DNA from: Enterococcus faecalis
Lineage (GTDB): Bacteria; Bacillota; Bacilli; Lactobacillales; Enterococcaceae
Assembly: GCF_029024925.1 (NCBI RefSeq)
Contig: NZ_CP118962.1
Coordinates: forward strand, 153,501 to 217,500
Reading direction: 5' to 3'
Length of the DNA stretch: 64,000 nucleotides
Part shown: positions 20,191 to 31,045 of the stretch, in pieces
Position numbering within the stretch: position 1 is the first letter of the stretch
How the letters are laid out: the number at the start of each line of letters is the position of its first letter
Position numbers and translations under genes: made by a program
The notes under the pieces: generated by a model
Told to the model about the DNA's origin: nothing
What the model saw: only the letters and a program-made list of their open reading frames with translations
The model's database searches: none

Positions 20191-20727
20191 GTGAGCCGTA
20201 TTGGTAATAAAGTTGTTGTTCTTCCTGCTGGTGTTGAAATCAAGCAAGACGGAAACAACATTACAGTTAAAGGACCTAAAGGTGAATTAACACGCGAATT
20301 TTCTTCTGATATCAAAATGAACATCGAAGGAAACGAAGTGACATTCACTCGTCCAAACGATTCAAAAGAAATGAAAACAATCCACGGAACAACTCGTGCA
20401 AACTTCAACAACATGGTTGTTGGTGTTTCTGAAGGTTTCCAAAAAGCACTTGAACTTATCGGGGTCGGATACCGTGCCCAAGTACAAGGCAACAAATTAA
20501 CTTTAAACGTTGGTTATTCTCATCCTGTCGAAATGACAGCACCAGAAGGCGTAACATTTGAAGTACCTGCGAACACACAAGTTATCGTTAAAGGCATCAA
20601 CAAAGAAGTTGTTGGTGAATTAGCTGCTAACATCCGTGGCGTTCGTCCTCCAGAACCTTATAAAGGCAAAGGGATTCGCTATGTTGGTGAATTTGTACGC
20701 CGTAAAGAAGGTAAAACTGGTAAATAA
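20191..20727 (+). CDS. rplF: 50S ribosomal protein L6
   Basis: A 178-residue L6 with two related domains; it contacts the sarcin-ricin loop region used by translational GTPases. The C-terminal signature [14 protein letters not shown] is present. GTG start with CAAGGAGG upstream. The gap to rplR is unusually long at 160 bp. Confidence 0.98.
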   Translation: MSRIGNKVVVLPAGVEIKQDGNNITVKGPKGELTREFSSDIKMNIEGNEVTFTRPNDSKEMKTIHGTTRANFNNMVVGVSEGFQKALELIGVGYRAQVQGNKLTLNVGYSHPVEMTAPEGVTFEVPANTQVIVKGINKEVVGELAANIRGVRPPEPYKGKGIRYVGEFVRRKEGKTGK

Positions 20728-20769
20728 TAACAGCTGTGTAGAAAACAGAAGTCAACAACAAGCAACTGT

Positions 20770-20798
20770 CATTTTATGGGATTTTTCCAATAAAATGC
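20770..20798 (+). other. Stem-loop in the rplF-rplR gap
   Basis: CATTTTAT pairs with ATAAAATG around a small GG/CC inner stem, followed by CTTTTGTCTTG. The pairing and T-rich tail could act as a weak attenuator or a processing site inside the spc operon. Confidence 0.4.
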
Positions 20799-20887
20799 TT
20801 TTGTCTTGTCTGCCAGCTTCTCTTTTCCGTAATCTGCTGACTGCTTGAAATATTAGTAGTAAACATTAAATCAAAGAGGTGAAAATT

Positions 20888-21244
20888 GTGATTACAAAAC
20901 CAGATAAAAACAAAACACGTCAAAAGAGACATCGTCGTGTACGTAACAAAATCTCTGGTACTGCTGAGTGCCCACGCTTGAACATTTTCCGTTCTAACAA
21001 AAACATCTACGCGCAAGTCATTGATGACGTAGCGGGTGTGACGCTAGCAAGTGCCTCTGCCTTGGATAAAGAAATTTCAGGTGGAACAAAAACAGAAACA
21101 GCTGCAGCTGTTGGTAAACTAGTTGCTGAACGTGCCGCTGAAAAAGGCATTAAAAAAGTAGTCTTCGACCGTGGTGGATACCTTTACCATGGCCGCGTGC
21201 AAGCTTTAGCTGAAGCTGCTCGTGAAAATGGACTAGAATTTTAG
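20888..21244 (+). CDS. rplR: 50S ribosomal protein L18
   Basis: A 118-residue L18, a 5S rRNA-binding protein of the central protuberance. It ends [22 protein letters not shown]..., as in the family. Of several nearby in-frame starts, GTG at 20888 is chosen because AAGAGGTG ends seven bases upstream and the protein begins MITKPDKN. Confidence 0.95.
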
Positions 21245-21264
21245 GAGAAGGAGGAACACCATTC

Positions 21265-21765
21265 ATGGTTTATATTGATCCAAAACATTTGGAATTAGAA
21301 GACCGCGTTGTAGCGATCAACCGTGTAACAAAAGTTGTTAAAGGTGGACGTCGTTTACGTTTCGCAGCTTTAGTTGTTGTCGGTGACAAAAACGGACACG
21401 TTGGTTTCGGTACTGGTAAAGCACAAGAAGTACCTGAAGCTATCCGTAAAGCAATAGAAGACGCGAAGAAAAACTTAGTTGAAGTGCCTATGGTTGGTTC
21501 TACTATCCCGCACGAAGTAATTGGCGTATTCGGTGGCGGCCGTATCCTTATGAAACCTGCAGTAGAAGGTTCTGGGGTAGCTGCTGGTGGACCAGTTCGT
21601 GCCGTATTGGAATTAGCTGGTGTAGCAGATATTACATCTAAATCACTAGGTTCAAACACACCTATTAACGTTGTTCGCGCAACTGTTGAAGGTCTAAAAC
21701 AATTAAAACGTGCCGAAGAAGTGGCAGCACTTCGCGGTAAATCTGTAGAAGAAATTATCGGTTAA
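21265..21765 (+). CDS. rpsE: 30S ribosomal protein S5
   Basis: A 166-residue S5, which takes part in decoding fidelity and mRNA unwinding. The spectinomycin-site loop reads VVKGGRR, apparently unaltered. Later motifs are [14 protein letters not shown] and [21 protein letters not shown] precedes the ATG. Confidence 0.98.
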   Translation: MVYIDPKHLELEDRVVAINRVTKVVKGGRRLRFAALVVVGDKNGHVGFGTGKAQEVPEAIRKAIEDAKKNLVEVPMVGSTIPHEVIGVFGGGRILMKPAVEGSGVAAGGPVRAVLELAGVADITSKSLGSNTPINVVRATVEGLKQLKRAEEVAALRGKSVEEIIG

Positions 21766-21779
21766 GGAGGACAAAAATA

Positions 21780-21959
21780 ATGGCTGAATTAAAAATTACT
21801 TTAAAACGCAGTGTTATCGGACGTCCTCAAAACCAACGTGCTACAGTTAAAGCGTTAGGTTTAGGTAAAGTGAATAGTACTGTTACAAAACCTGCCAATG
21901 AAGCAATCAAAGGTATGGTTAACACTATCTCACATTTAGTGGACGTAGAAGAAGTTTAA
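21780..21959 (+). CDS. rpmD: 50S ribosomal protein L30
   Basis: A 59-residue gene ([20 protein letters not shown] at the start) of the short bacterial L30 type. The ATG at 21780 follows TAAGGAGG at the end of rpsE. The stop TAA is at 21957-21959. Position between rpsE and rplO matches the conserved spc order. Confidence 0.96.
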   Translation: MAELKITLKRSVIGRPQNQRATVKALGLGKVNSTVTKPANEAIKGMVNTISHLVDVEEV

Positions 21960-22006
21960 GATTTATAGATTTGTAATAGAAGATTGCTTAAGGAGGTGCC
22001 AAACCT

Positions 22007-22447
22007 ATGAAACTTCATGAATTAAAACCTGCTGAGGGCTCACGCCAAGTACGTAACCGTGTTGGACGTGGTACTTCATCTGGTAATGGTAAAACAGCTG
22101 GCCGTGGACAAAAAGGGCAAAAAGCCCGTTCAGGCGGTGGTGTTCGTTTAGGATTTGAAGGGGGTCAAACTCCATTATTCCGTCGTTTACCAAAACGTGG
22201 GTTTACAAACATTAATCGTAAAGATTACGCTGTTGTGAACTTAGATACTTTAAACCGTTTTGAAGATGGAACAGAAGTAACTCCTGTTGTCCTAAAAGAA
22301 GCAGGAATCGTTAAAAACGAAAAAGCGGGAATCAAAGTTCTTGCAGATGGTGAGTTAACGAAAAAATTAACTGTGAAAGCAGCTAAATTCTCGAAATCAG
22401 CACAAGAAGCTATCGAAGCTGCTGGTGGTTCAATCGAGGTGATCTAA
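22007..22447 (+). CDS. rplO: 50S ribosomal protein L15
   Basis: A 146-residue L15 with the glycine/arginine-rich N-terminal extension ([19 protein letters not shown]) that threads into 23S rRNA. AAGGAGGTG precedes the ATG. Its stop codon directly abuts the secY start, so the two are probably coupled. Confidence 0.98.
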   Translation: MKLHELKPAEGSRQVRNRVGRGTSSGNGKTAGRGQKGQKARSGGGVRLGFEGGQTPLFRRLPKRGFTNINRKDYAVVNLDTLNRFEDGTEVTPVVLKEAGIVKNEKAGIKVLADGELTKKLTVKAAKFSKSAQEAIEAAGGSIEVI

Positions 22448-23746
22448 TTGTTCAAGCTATTAAAGAACGCCTTTAAAGTCAAAGACATTAGATCAAAAAT
22501 CTTATTTACAGTTTTAATCTTGTTTGTATTTCGCCTAGGTGCGCACATTACTGTGCCCGGGGTGAATGCAAAGGGATTGTCTGATTTAAGTAGCTTACCC
22601 TTTTTGAATATGTTGAATATGGTGAGTGGTAGTGCCATGCAAAACTTCTCTATCTTCTCGATGGGGGTTTCGCCATACATTACAGCCTCTATTATTATTC
22701 AACTATTGCAAATGGATATTGTACCTAGATTTGTAGAATGGTCAAAACAAGGGGAAGTTGGGCGTAAGAAATTAAATCAAGCTACAAGATATCTAACGAT
22801 TGTCTTGGGTGTGGCTCAGTCAATGGGGATCACTGCTGGTTTTAATAGCTTAAGTCAAACTGGGATTGTAAACAATCCAACCTTAGGTACCTTTGTGATG
22901 ATTGCAGTTATTTTAACTGCTGGGACGATGTTTGTGACTTGGATGGGTGAACAAATTACAGAAAAAGGAATCGGAAATGGTGTTTCAATGATTATCTTTG
23001 CCGGGATTATTTCTCGTTTGCCAGGAGCAGTCAAAGAAATCTATGAAGATTACTTCGTCAATATCGAGTCTTCTCGTATTTGGCAATCTGTTATTTTCAT
23101 TGCAATCTTAGTTATTGCTATTTTGGTGATTGTTACAGTCGTAACGTTCTTCCAACAAGCAGAGCGTAAGATTCCAATCCAATATACAAAACGTGTTTCT
23201 GGTGCACCAACAAGTAGTTATTTACCGTTAAAAGTAAATGCTGCTGGGGTTATTCCAGTTATCTTTGCCAGCTCGTTAATTGCAACACCAAATGCCATTT
23301 TACAAGCTTTCTCATCAAAATTCGCTGGTGAAAATTGGTATGACATTATGACAAAAATCTTCAGTTATAACACAGTTCCAGGGGCAATCATCTATACTGT
23401 CCTAATCGTTGCGTTTACGTTCTTCTATGCATTTGTTCAAGTAAACCCTGAGAAATTAGCGGAAAACTTACAAAAACAAGGAAGCTACATTCCAAGCGTG
23501 CGACCAGGTAAAGGTACAGAAGAATATGTATCTGGCGTGTTAATGAGATTAAGTGTTGTCGGCTCAATTTTCCTAGGACTTGTTGCTTTACTTCCAATCA
23601 TTGCGCAAATGGTTTGGAACTTACCTCAATCAATCGGTTTAGGTGGAACAAGTTTACTAATCGTTATCGGGGTTGCATTAGAAACAACGAAACAATTAGA
23701 AGGATTAATGATGAAACGTCAATATGTCGGCTTTATCAATAAGTAA
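22448..23746 (+). CDS. secY: Preprotein translocase subunit SecY
   Basis: A 432-residue polytopic membrane protein with the ten-helix SecY pattern; the channel through which SecA pushes secreted proteins and into which membrane proteins are inserted. Signature GVSPYITASIIIQLLQMDIVP lies in helix 2 and the cytosolic loop RVSGAPTSSYLPLKVN follows helix 6. The start is a TTG directly after the rplO stop, with GAGGTGAT seven bases upstream. Location within the spc operon ties secretion capacity to ribosome synthesis. Confidence 0.97.
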   Translation: MFKLLKNAFKVKDIRSKILFTVLILFVFRLGAHITVPGVNAKGLSDLSSLPFLNMLNMVSGSAMQNFSIFSMGVSPYITASIIIQLLQMDIVPRFVEWSKQGEVGRKKLNQATRYLTIVLGVAQSMGITAGFNSLSQTGIVNNPTLGTFVMIAVILTAGTMFVTWMGEQITEKGIGNGVSMIIFAGIISRLPGAVKEIYEDYFVNIESSRIWQSVIFIAILVIAILVIVTVVTFFQQAERKIPIQYTKRVSGAPTSSYLPLKVNAAGVIPVIFASSLIATPNAILQAFSSKFAGENWYDIMTKIFSYNTVPGAIIYTVLIVAFTFFYAFVQVNPEKLAENLQKQGSYIPSVRPGKGTEEYVSGVLMRLSVVGSIFLGLVALLPIIAQMVWNLPQSIGLGGTSLLIVIGVALETTKQLEGLMMKRQYVGFINK

Positions 23747-23760
23747 GAATCGAGTGTTGA

Positions 23761-24483
<723 letters not shown>

Positions 24484-24529
24484 TTTCCAATTGCCCGCAG
24501 TTTAACCCTGTTGTTGTATTCAGTTTCTC

Positions 24530-24559
24530 TTGCCAAAACATAACTAAATATGGTAGAAT
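24530..24559 (+). promoter_or_regulatory. Candidate promoter upstream of infA
   Basis: TTGCCA (24530-24535), 18-bp spacer, TAGAAT (24554-24559), in the 210-bp gap between adk and infA. It could make infA-rpmJ-rpsM-rpsK-rpoA-rplQ partly independent of the spc operon. Confidence 0.55.
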
Positions 24560-24693
24560 ATATCAGTCCGACTTCTACAGTTTTGTGACATCAAAATGAA
24601 TAACGAAGTTAGTTGAGAATTTCTAGGTGGGAGCTGGAGTTTCCGCCGTTTTATCGTGTGAAAACGCGAAACAAGTACAAGGAGGTACTGTGC

Positions 24694-24912
24694 GTGGCAA
24701 AAGAAGATATGATTGAAGTCGAAGGTACAGTCGTCGAAACTTTGCCGAATGCAATGTTTAAAGTCGAACTAGAAAATGGACACCAAGTTCTTGCTACTGT
24801 TTCAGGTAAAATCCGTATGCACTACATCCGTATCTTACCTGGTGACAAAGTAACAGTTGAATTATCACCGTATGATTTAACGCGTGGCCGTATTACTTAT
24901 CGCTTTAAATAA
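24694..24912 (+). CDS. infA: Translation initiation factor IF-1
   Basis: A 72-residue OB-fold IF-1 ([15 protein letters not shown] at the start, [17 protein letters not shown] in the middle), which blocks the A site during initiation. The start is GTG at 24694, after CAAGGAGG. The longer ORF reading is rejected because the family is 72 residues. Confidence 0.97.
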   Translation: MAKEDMIEVEGTVVETLPNAMFKVELENGHQVLATVSGKIRMHYIRILPGDKVTVELSPYDLTRGRITYRFK

Positions 24913-24944
24913 TTGTACTCCGTAAAACCACAGGAGGTATTATC

Positions 24945-25061
24945 ATGAAAGTAAGACCATCAGTAAAACCAATGTGTGAACATTGTAAAGTAATTCGCCG
25001 TAAAGGACGTGTTATGGTTATTTGCCCAGCAAATCCAAAACATAAACAACGTCAAGGATAA
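24945..25061 (+). CDS. rpmJ: 50S ribosomal protein L36
   Basis: A 38-residue protein, [20 protein letters not shown] then [18 protein letters not shown]. It is the zinc-binding form, with C11, C14, C27 and a histidine near the end. CAGGAGG precedes the ATG. It sits between infA and rpsM, as usual. Confidence 0.96.
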   Translation: MKVRPSVKPMCEHCKVIRRKGRVMVICPANPKHKQRQG

Positions 25062-25080
25062 TTAGGAGGTGTAACGAATA

Positions 25081-25446
25081 ATGGCTCGTATTGCAGGAGT
25101 AGACATCCCTCGTGACAAACGTGTAGTAGTTTCTCTTACTTACATTTATGGTATTGGTAACACTACAGCTAAAAAAGTTTTAGCAAACGTTGGCGTATCT
25201 GAAGATGTTCGTGTACGTGATTTAACAAACGAACAAACAGATGCGATTCGTGCGGAAATTGATAAGTTAAAAGTTGAAGGGGATCTTCGTCGTGAAGTGA
25301 ACTTAAACATCAAACGCTTGATGGAAATCGGTTCATACCGTGGAATCCGTCACCGTCGTGGATTACCAACTCGTGGACAAAACACGAAAAATAATGCACG
25401 TACTCGTAAAGGCCCTACTAAAACAGTAGCAGGCAAGAAAAAATAA
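25081..25446 (+). CDS. rpsM: 30S ribosomal protein S13
   Basis: A 121-residue S13, which contacts P-site tRNA and bridges to L5. It starts [19 protein letters not shown] and has the basic tail [29 protein letters not shown] precedes the ATG. Confidence 0.98.
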   Translation: MARIAGVDIPRDKRVVVSLTYIYGIGNTTAKKVLANVGVSEDVRVRDLTNEQTDAIRAEIDKLKVEGDLRREVNLNIKRLMEIGSYRGIRHRRGLPTRGQNTKNNARTRKGPTKTVAGKKK

Positions 25447-25473
25447 TTCCTAAGTGAAGGAGGTTAGAACTTC

Positions 25474-25863
25474 ATGGCAGCAAAAAAAGTTAGTCGTAAA
25501 CGCCGTGTCAAAAAGAATATAGAATCAGGTGTAGCACATATCCATTCTACATTCAACAATACAATCGTAATGATTACTGATACACATGGTAATGCATTAG
25601 CATGGTCATCAGCAGGATCATTAGGCTTTAAAGGAAGCAAAAAATCAACTCCTTTTGCCGCTCAAATGGCTGCAGAAGCCGCAACTAAAGTGGCAATGGA
25701 ACATGGACTTAAAACTGTAGACGTAACAGTTAAAGGACCTGGTTCTGGACGTGAAGCAGCAATTCGTTCATTACAAGCAACAGGTTTAGAAGTGACTGCA
25801 ATTCGTGACGTGACTCCAGTTCCTCATAATGGATGCCGCCCTCCAAAACGCCGTCGTGTTTAA
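25474..25863 (+). CDS. rpsK: 30S ribosomal protein S11
   Basis: A 129-residue S11 of the platform, contacting the E-site codon region. The end [18 protein letters not shown] is the family signature. GAAGGAGG precedes the ATG. Confidence 0.98.
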   Translation: MAAKKVSRKRRVKKNIESGVAHIHSTFNNTIVMITDTHGNALAWSSAGSLGFKGSKKSTPFAAQMAAEAATKVAMEHGLKTVDVTVKGPGSGREAAIRSLQATGLEVTAIRDVTPVPHNGCRPPKRRRV

Positions 25864-25943
25864 TGAGCGCCACTCATTCTGAGTTTGAATTAGGAACGTC
25901 ATTGAACAAGACACTTTTCGTTTTGAAAGGGGTATAGATAAGA

Positions 25944-26882
25944 ATGATTGAATTTGAAAAACCAAGAATCGAAAAAATTGATGAAAATAGAGATTATGGT
26001 AAGTTCGTCGTTGAACCATTAGAACGCGGTTACGGAACTACTTTAGGTAACTCTCTACGTCGTATTTTATTGTCTTCTTTACCAGGAGCTGCAATTACGA
26101 ATATTCAAATCGATGGTGTTTTACACGAATTCTCAACCATTCCAGGTGTACGAGAAGACGTAACACAAATTATTTTGAATATTAAAGGCTTAGCATTGAA
26201 ATTATATGCTGAAGAAGAGAAAACCCTTGAGATCGATATTACAGGACCCGCTACCGTGACTGCCGGCGATATTATCGTGGACAGTGATGTTGAGATCCTA
26301 AATAAAGATTTAGTTATCTGTAGTGTTGCTGAAGGAGCTACTTTCCATGCTCGCTTAACAGTGAAACCTGGTCGTGGCTATGTTCAAGCAGACGAAAACA
26401 AAAAAGAAGATATGCCAATCGGTGTACTTCCAGTTGATTCCATCTACACACCCGTTCGTCGTGTTAACTACCAAGTAGAAAATACACGTGTTGGTCGTCG
26501 TGATGATTTCGACAAATTAACAATGGAAATATGGACAGATGGTTCAATCATTCCTCAAGAAGCACTAAGTTTAGCTGCGAAAATCATGACTGAGCATTTA
26601 GATATCTTTGTAAACCTTACTGACGAAGCGAAAAACGCTGAAATCATGGTGGAAAAAGAAGAAACTCAAAAAGAGAAAATGCTAGAAATGACGATTGAAG
26701 AACTTGATTTATCAGTTCGTTCATATAACTGTTTAAAACGTGCAGGCATTAATACTGTACAAGAACTTACAAACAAATCTGAACCAGAAATGATCAAAGT
26801 ACGTAATTTAGGTCGTAAATCTCTTGAAGAAGTAAAACTTAAATTGCATGATCTAGGATTAGGATTACGTAAGGACGATTAA
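25944..26882 (+). CDS. rpoA: RNA polymerase alpha subunit
   Basis: A 312-residue alpha subunit. The N-terminal domain (about 1-230) dimerises and nucleates polymerase assembly, with [19 protein letters not shown] near residue 30. The C-terminal domain (about 245-312) contains the helix-hairpin-helix [18 protein letters not shown] and the DNA- and activator-binding [19 protein letters not shown] lies upstream, and an 80-bp gap separates it from rpsK. rpsD, which is in this operon in enteric bacteria, is not here. Confidence 0.98.
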   Translation: MIEFEKPRIEKIDENRDYGKFVVEPLERGYGTTLGNSLRRILLSSLPGAAITNIQIDGVLHEFSTIPGVREDVTQIILNIKGLALKLYAEEEKTLEIDITGPATVTAGDIIVDSDVEILNKDLVICSVAEGATFHARLTVKPGRGYVQADENKKEDMPIGVLPVDSIYTPVRRVNYQVENTRVGRRDDFDKLTMEIWTDGSIIPQEALSLAAKIMTEHLDIFVNLTDEAKNAEIMVEKEETQKEKMLEMTIEELDLSVRSYNCLKRAGINTVQELTNKSEPEMIKVRNLGRKSLEEVKLKLHDLGLGLRKDD

Positions 26883-26955
26883 GACTTTTACGAAGTTTCC
26901 AGTCCTGCTTAACAGCAGTGGCTCGTGAGAACAGAAACGAAGGAGGGAACCCAAC

Positions 26956-27339
26956 GTGAGTTACCGTAAATTAGGACGCACATCAAGCCAACGTAAAGCT
27001 ATGCTACGTGATATTACAACTGATTTAATCATCAACGAACGCATCGTAACTACTGAAGCTCGTGCGAAAGAAGTACGTTCAACTGTAGAAAAAATGATTA
27101 CTTTAGGTAAACGTGGAGATCTTCATGCACGTCGTCAAGCAGCTACTTTCGTTCGTAATGAAGTTGCTAGTGTTCGTGAAGAAGATGAGTCTATCGTTGT
27201 TGAATCAGCTTTACAAAAGCTATTTAACGATTTAGGACCTCGTTTCGCGGAACGCCAAGGTGGTTACACTCGTATCTTGAAGACAGAACCAAGACGCGGC
27301 GATGCAGCACCAATGGTAGTTATCGAATTTGTTAAATAA
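26956..27339 (+). CDS. rplQ: 50S ribosomal protein L17
   Basis: A 127-residue L17 at the tunnel exit side of the large subunit; last gene of the alpha operon. It begins [19 protein letters not shown]. The start is GTG after GAAGGAGGG. The 73-bp gap before it has a small CTGCT/AGCAG hairpin. Confidence 0.97.
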   Translation: MSYRKLGRTSSQRKAMLRDITTDLIINERIVTTEARAKEVRSTVEKMITLGKRGDLHARRQAATFVRNEVASVREEDESIVVESALQKLFNDLGPRFAERQGGYTRILKTEPRRGDAAPMVVIEFVK

Positions 27340-27350
27340 TTAATAAACCG

Positions 27351-27476
27351 ATCACTTTATAGATGTTTCTTTTAGAGTGTTATGATGTTGGAGGCGACTC
27401 CGAGTCTAGCTCTGCTTTCCCTGCTAAAGATGGCTTTAGCAGGGGAGCACTCATCATATAAAGGTGATTTTTTTTT
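27351..27476 (+). terminator. Branched RNA structure with U tract after rplQ
   Basis: An outer stem joins ATCACTTTATA (27351-27361) to TATAAAGGTGAT (27457-27468), followed by nine T. Inside are ATGATG/CATCAT (27382-27387 with 27452-27457), a GGAG-GCGA-CTCC tetraloop hairpin (27390-27401), and a long arm GCTC...GAGC with the perfect 11-bp CCCTGCTAAAG stem (27409-27448). It can act as a terminator, but it is much more elaborate than one needs to be. Confidence 0.65.
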
Positions 27477-27511
27477 GCTTTGGGAAAACGCTGTTTTCTC
27501 AAAGCTTTTTT
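27477..27511 (+). terminator. Second, simple terminator after rplQ
   Basis: GCTTTGGGAAAAC pairs with GTTTTCTCAAAGC (one mismatch) around GCT, followed by six T. It backs up the branched structure and insulates the next operon from the ribosomal cluster. Confidence 0.9.
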
Positions 27512-27525
27512 GTTTCTTAAAAGCA

Positions 27526-27554
27526 TTGCAGAAGCTTTTCCGGTTTGTTATACT
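27526..27554 (+). promoter_or_regulatory. Promoter of the membrane protein-amidohydrolase pair
   Basis: TTGCAG (27526-27531), 17-bp spacer, TATACT (27549-27554), about 60 bp before the start codon at 27614. Confidence 0.75.
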
Positions 27555-27613
27555 GGTTATTAATTGGAATTTTCAGATAATTAAACATCTGAGTTAGTAG
27601 AAGGGGGAATTAT

Positions 27614-28813
27614 ATGTCGCAAATGTTTGCTTTTTCGTTGCTGATGGTTATTTTATACATTGGTGATGTAGTTTCTATCAAAACAAAAGCTTGGATTCCA
27701 TCTGTTTTTGTTTGTGGTGTTTTATTTATTCTTGGTTATTGGACTATTTTTCCACAAAATATTGTGGAAGTGGCAGGGATTCCTACAGTGGTTGCCACTT
27801 TATTAATGTATCTGTTGATTACTAATATGGGCACTCTGCTCTCTGTTAAAGTATTGGTTAATCAATGGAAAACGATTGTGATTGCTTTGTCAGGTATTCT
27901 GGGCATTATTGCCTTGTTGTTAGCTGTGGGGACTTTTGTTTTTGACTTAAAAACAGTTTTAGTTGCAATCCCGCCGTTAGTAGGAGGTTTAGTTTCTTCA
28001 TTAGTAATGTCAGAAGCGGCTCAATCAGCTGGTTTAGCCTCACTTTCAGTTTTGGCAATTTTAATTTATGTCATTCAAGGGTTTGCAGGTTATCCCTTAA
28101 CTTCAATTGTTCTAAAAAAAGAAGGAAAGCGGAAGCTTCAAGAATATCGAGCAGGGACATGGCAGCCGGTTCATGAACAAGAGGGGCAAGAAACAGGAGC
28201 AGAACCAGATGTGCCTAAACTATTTGAAAAAGTACCCAAACGATATCATACAGATTATTCACGAATTTTACGTTTAGCCTTAGTTGCCACACTTGCTTAT
28301 TATGTTTCTGTGTGGACGGCACCGTTTGTGACGATTAGTCCTTTTGTGCTGTGTTTATGTTTTGGCGTGATTGCAACGTCTTTAGGCTTTTTAGAAAAGC
28401 AACCATTGCAGAAAGCAAATAGCTTTGGTTTTGCGATTTTAGGGTTAATGCTTTTTGTCTTTGATGGCTTAAAACAAGCCACACCTGAAATGTTGATGGA
28501 TTTATTTTTACCAATGATTGGGATTATTGTGATTGGTGTTATCGGGATGTACATCTTTTCAGCAATTGTTGGTCGTGTATTAGGTGTGAGTAAAGAGATG
28601 GCATTCGCTGTTTCGTTGACAGCTTTATATGGCTTTCCAGCCGATTATGTTATTACTAATGAAGTGATTCAATCATTGACAGAAGATGAACAAGAACAGG
28701 CGGCTTTAACGAGCCATTTAATGCCACCGATGTTAGTGGCAGGTTTCGTAACAGTCACCATTGTTTCGGTTATTTTAGCGGGTATTTTTTCAAGTATTTT
28801 ATTAAGTTTGTAG
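27614..28813 (+). CDS. Polytopic membrane protein, probable transporter
   Basis: A 399-residue integral membrane protein that I cannot assign to a named family with confidence. It has about ten or eleven hydrophobic segments in two halves, split by a charged loop around residues 180-215 (KKEGKRKLQEYRAG and onward). Each half contains a small-residue-rich stretch (PPLVGGLVSSLVMSEAA; TALYGFPADYVITNE), which resembles the inverted-repeat plan of GltS-like carboxylate symporters. It starts 16 bp before an M20 amidohydrolase, so it may import that enzyme's substrate or export its product. GAAGGGGG precedes the ATG. Confidence 0.7.
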   Translation: MSQMFAFSLLMVILYIGDVVSIKTKAWIPSVFVCGVLFILGYWTIFPQNIVEVAGIPTVVATLLMYLLITNMGTLLSVKVLVNQWKTIVIALSGILGIIALLLAVGTFVFDLKTVLVAIPPLVGGLVSSLVMSEAAQSAGLASLSVLAILIYVIQGFAGYPLTSIVLKKEGKRKLQEYRAGTWQPVHEQEGQETGAEPDVPKLFEKVPKRYHTDYSRILRLALVATLAYYVSVWTAPFVTISPFVLCLCFGVIATSLGFLEKQPLQKANSFGFAILGLMLFVFDGLKQATPEMLMDLFLPMIGIIVIGVIGMYIFSAIVGRVLGVSKEMAFAVSLTALYGFPADYVITNEVIQSLTEDEQEQAALTSHLMPPMLVAGFVTVTIVSVILAGIFSSILLSL

Positions 28814-28828
28814 AAACGGGGCGTAAGT

Positions 28829-30004
28829 ATGAAAAAAATCAAAGCACTAGTCAAGCAGCATGCACAAGAAATGATTGCTTTTCGACGGGATTTACACCAA
28901 CATCCAGAATTACAATTTGAAGAATTTCGAACGACAGAAAAAGTCGCGGCAGTTCTTGATCAATTAGGAATTACTTATCGCAAAACAGAACCGACGGGTT
29001 TAATTGCTGAAATTGTGGGCGGCAAACCAGGCCGAGTGGTTGCGCTGCGAGCTGATATGGATGCCTTACCTGTACAGGAATTAAATGAAGATTTAGCTTA
29101 TAAATCTTTAGAAGCTGGCAAGATGCATGCATGTGGGCATGATTCCCATACCGCGATGTTAGTAACAGCGGCTAAAGTATTAAAAGAAATCCAGGAAGAA
29201 CTTCAGGGAACAGTAAGGTTAATTTTTCAACCATCTGAAGAAAATGCGCAAGGTGCTAAAGCAATGGTTGCGCAAGGCGCAATGACCGGTGTTGATGATG
29301 TATTTGGCTTACATATCTGGTCACAAATGCCTGTAGGAACCGCTTCGTGTCGAGTGGGCTCAAGTTTCGCATCCGCAGATATTTTTTCTGTTGATTTTAA
29401 AGGCCGTGGTGGCCATGGTGCCATGCCAAACGCTTGTATTGATGCGGCAGTCATAGCTTCTTCTTTCGTGATGAATCTGCAAACGATTGTTTCTCGGGAG
29501 ACAGATCCTTTAGATCCAGTAGTTGTCACGATTGGACGGATGGATGTGGGGACCCGTTTTAATGTGATTGCTGAGAATGCACGTTTAGAAGGAACGGTTC
29601 GTTGCTTTAGTGTAGCAACGCGTAATCGAGTAGAACAGGCGCTACAACGCTATGCGGAACAAACAGCCGCTATTTACGGTGGGACGGCTTCGTTAGATTA
29701 TCAATATGGGACGTTGCCAGTGATTAATGATGAGCAGGATGCCTTGTTTGCCCAAACACTAATTAAGGAAAATTTTGGTGAAGCGGCCTTAAGACAAGAA
29801 GAGCCGACAACCGGTGGTGAAGACTTCAGTTATTATACTGAACATGCTTCTGGTTGTTTTGCCTTAGTGGGAAGTGGTAATCCGGAGAAAGATACGGAAT
29901 GGGCACATCACCATGGTCGTTTTAATATTGATGAAGATGCGATGGCAATGGGTGCTGAGTTATATGCCCAATATGCGTTTGAATATTTGAAGACACATTT
30001 TTAA
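28829..30004 (+). CDS. M20-family amidohydrolase (N-acyl-amino-acid hydrolase type)
   Basis: A 391-residue metallopeptidase-fold hydrolase of the M20D type (hippurate, N-acyl or N-acetyl amino acid amidohydrolases). Metal-site residues are visible: C102 and H104 in HACGHDSH, E137 and E138 in QPSEENA, and a histidine in GLHIW. A dimerisation domain lies between about 175 and 290 ([10 protein letters not shown]). It probably removes an acyl group from an amino acid or similar amide; the substrate is not evident. It follows the membrane protein in one operon. Confidence 0.88.
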   Translation: MKKIKALVKQHAQEMIAFRRDLHQHPELQFEEFRTTEKVAAVLDQLGITYRKTEPTGLIAEIVGGKPGRVVALRADMDALPVQELNEDLAYKSLEAGKMHACGHDSHTAMLVTAAKVLKEIQEELQGTVRLIFQPSEENAQGAKAMVAQGAMTGVDDVFGLHIWSQMPVGTASCRVGSSFASADIFSVDFKGRGGHGAMPNACIDAAVIASSFVMNLQTIVSRETDPLDPVVVTIGRMDVGTRFNVIAENARLEGTVRCFSVATRNRVEQALQRYAEQTAAIYGGTASLDYQYGTLPVINDEQDALFAQTLIKENFGEAALRQEEPTTGGEDFSYYTEHASGCFALVGSGNPEKDTEWAHHHGRFNIDEDAMAMGAELYAQYAFEYLKTHF

Positions 30005-30015
30005 AAGAAAATCAG

Positions 30016-30052
30016 TAACTTCTTGTTTTATGAGAACAAGAAGTTATTTTTA
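30016..30052 (+). terminator. Terminator after the amidohydrolase
   Basis: TAACTTCTTGTT and its exact complement form a 12-bp stem around TTATGAG, followed by TTTTTA. Confidence 0.9.
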
Positions 30053-30104
30053 TGAAAAATAGACCTGTCAAGACAGATAAGAGCTCCCATAATGACCGTT
30101 CTTT

Positions 30105-30113
30105 TGGTATAAT
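30105..30113 (+). promoter_or_regulatory. Extended -10 promoter of the ecf operon
   Basis: TGG followed by a perfect TATAAT (30108-30113) with no clear -35; an extended -10 promoter about 93 bp before ecfA1. Confidence 0.6.
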
Positions 30114-30205
30114 AAAAAATAGTGTGAAGAATCAGAACAGATGATTGAAAAAACGCTACTTTTTTGGTAGTGTTAGAAAGAATAAATAGATTGAGGGAGT
30201 ACGCG

Positions 30206-31045
30206 ATGCAACCAATCATTGAACTAAATAATATCCAATTTAATTATCAACCAGAAGATGCTTCTCCCGCTTTAAAAGATGTGTCTTTTTCCATTCAACA
30301 AGGCGAATGGGTCGCTATTATTGGCCATAATGGTTCTGGTAAATCAACGTTAGCCAAAACGATCAATGGGCTGTTACTGCCAGCTGCTGGGACTATCAAA
30401 GTTGGCGGCAAAGAATTAAATGAAGCAAACGTCTGGGATATCCGGCGTATGGTAGGAATGGTCTTTCAGAATCCAGATAACCAATTTGTCGGTTCAACAG
30501 TCGAAGACGATGTGGCTTTTGGTTTAGAAAATCAAGGTATTCCGCGTGATGAAATGGTCGAACGTGTTCACGATGCATTAGAACGGGTTCGTATGTTAGA
30601 TTTTGCCAAGCGAGAACCTGCTCGGCTATCTGGCGGCCAAAAACAACGAGTAGCTATCGCTGGTGTGGTTGCTTTGCGACCAGATATTATTATTTTAGAC
30701 GAAGCGACAAGTATGTTAGATCCAGAAGGTCGTGCAGAAGTAATTGCTACCATTCAAAAGATTAAAGAAGAAAGCAATTTAACAGTTATTTCTATTACCC
30801 ACGATATTGATGAAGCGGCTAATGCGAATCGTATTTTAGTGATGCGCCAAGGACAATTGACAAACGAAGGAACACCAGAAAAGATTTTTTCTGCAGGAGA
30901 AGCGCTTGTTGAAATGGGCTTGGATTTACCGTTTCCTGAAAAATTAAAAGTAGCTTTGAAAGAGCGTGGCGTTGTTGTGCCAACGAATTATTTAACAGAA
31001 GAAGGGATGGTGGATTGGTTATGGACATCCGTTTTAAACAAGTAG
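30206..31045 (+). CDS. ecfA1: ECF transporter ATPase EcfA1
   Basis: A 279-residue ABC ATPase. Walker A GHNGSGKS is at residues 40-47, LSGGQ near 141 and Walker [10 protein letters not shown] near 165. With EcfA2 and EcfT it forms the shared energising module that different vitamin-binding S components use for uptake of riboflavin, folate, thiamine and others. The ATG at 30206 follows TGAGGGAG; the upstream reading from 30164 is rejected. It overlaps ecfA2 by 25 bases. Confidence 0.95.
   Translation: MQPIIELNNIQFNYQPEDASPALKDVSFSIQQGEWVAIIGHNGSGKSTLAKTINGLLLPAAGTIKVGGKELNEANVWDIRRMVGMVFQNPDNQFVGSTVEDDVAFGLENQGIPRDEMVERVHDALERVRMLDFAKREPARLSGGQKQRVAIAGVVALRPDIIILDEATSMLDPEGRAEVIATIQKIKEESNLTVISITHDIDEAANANRILVMRQGQLTNEGTPEKIFSAGEALVEMGLDLPFPEKLKVALKERGVVVPTNYLTEEGMVDWLWTSVLNK

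Noticed and set aside
24658..24672. A cre-like sequence, TGAAAACGCGAAAC, before infA
   Set aside because: It differs from the consensus at three positions including the closing CA.
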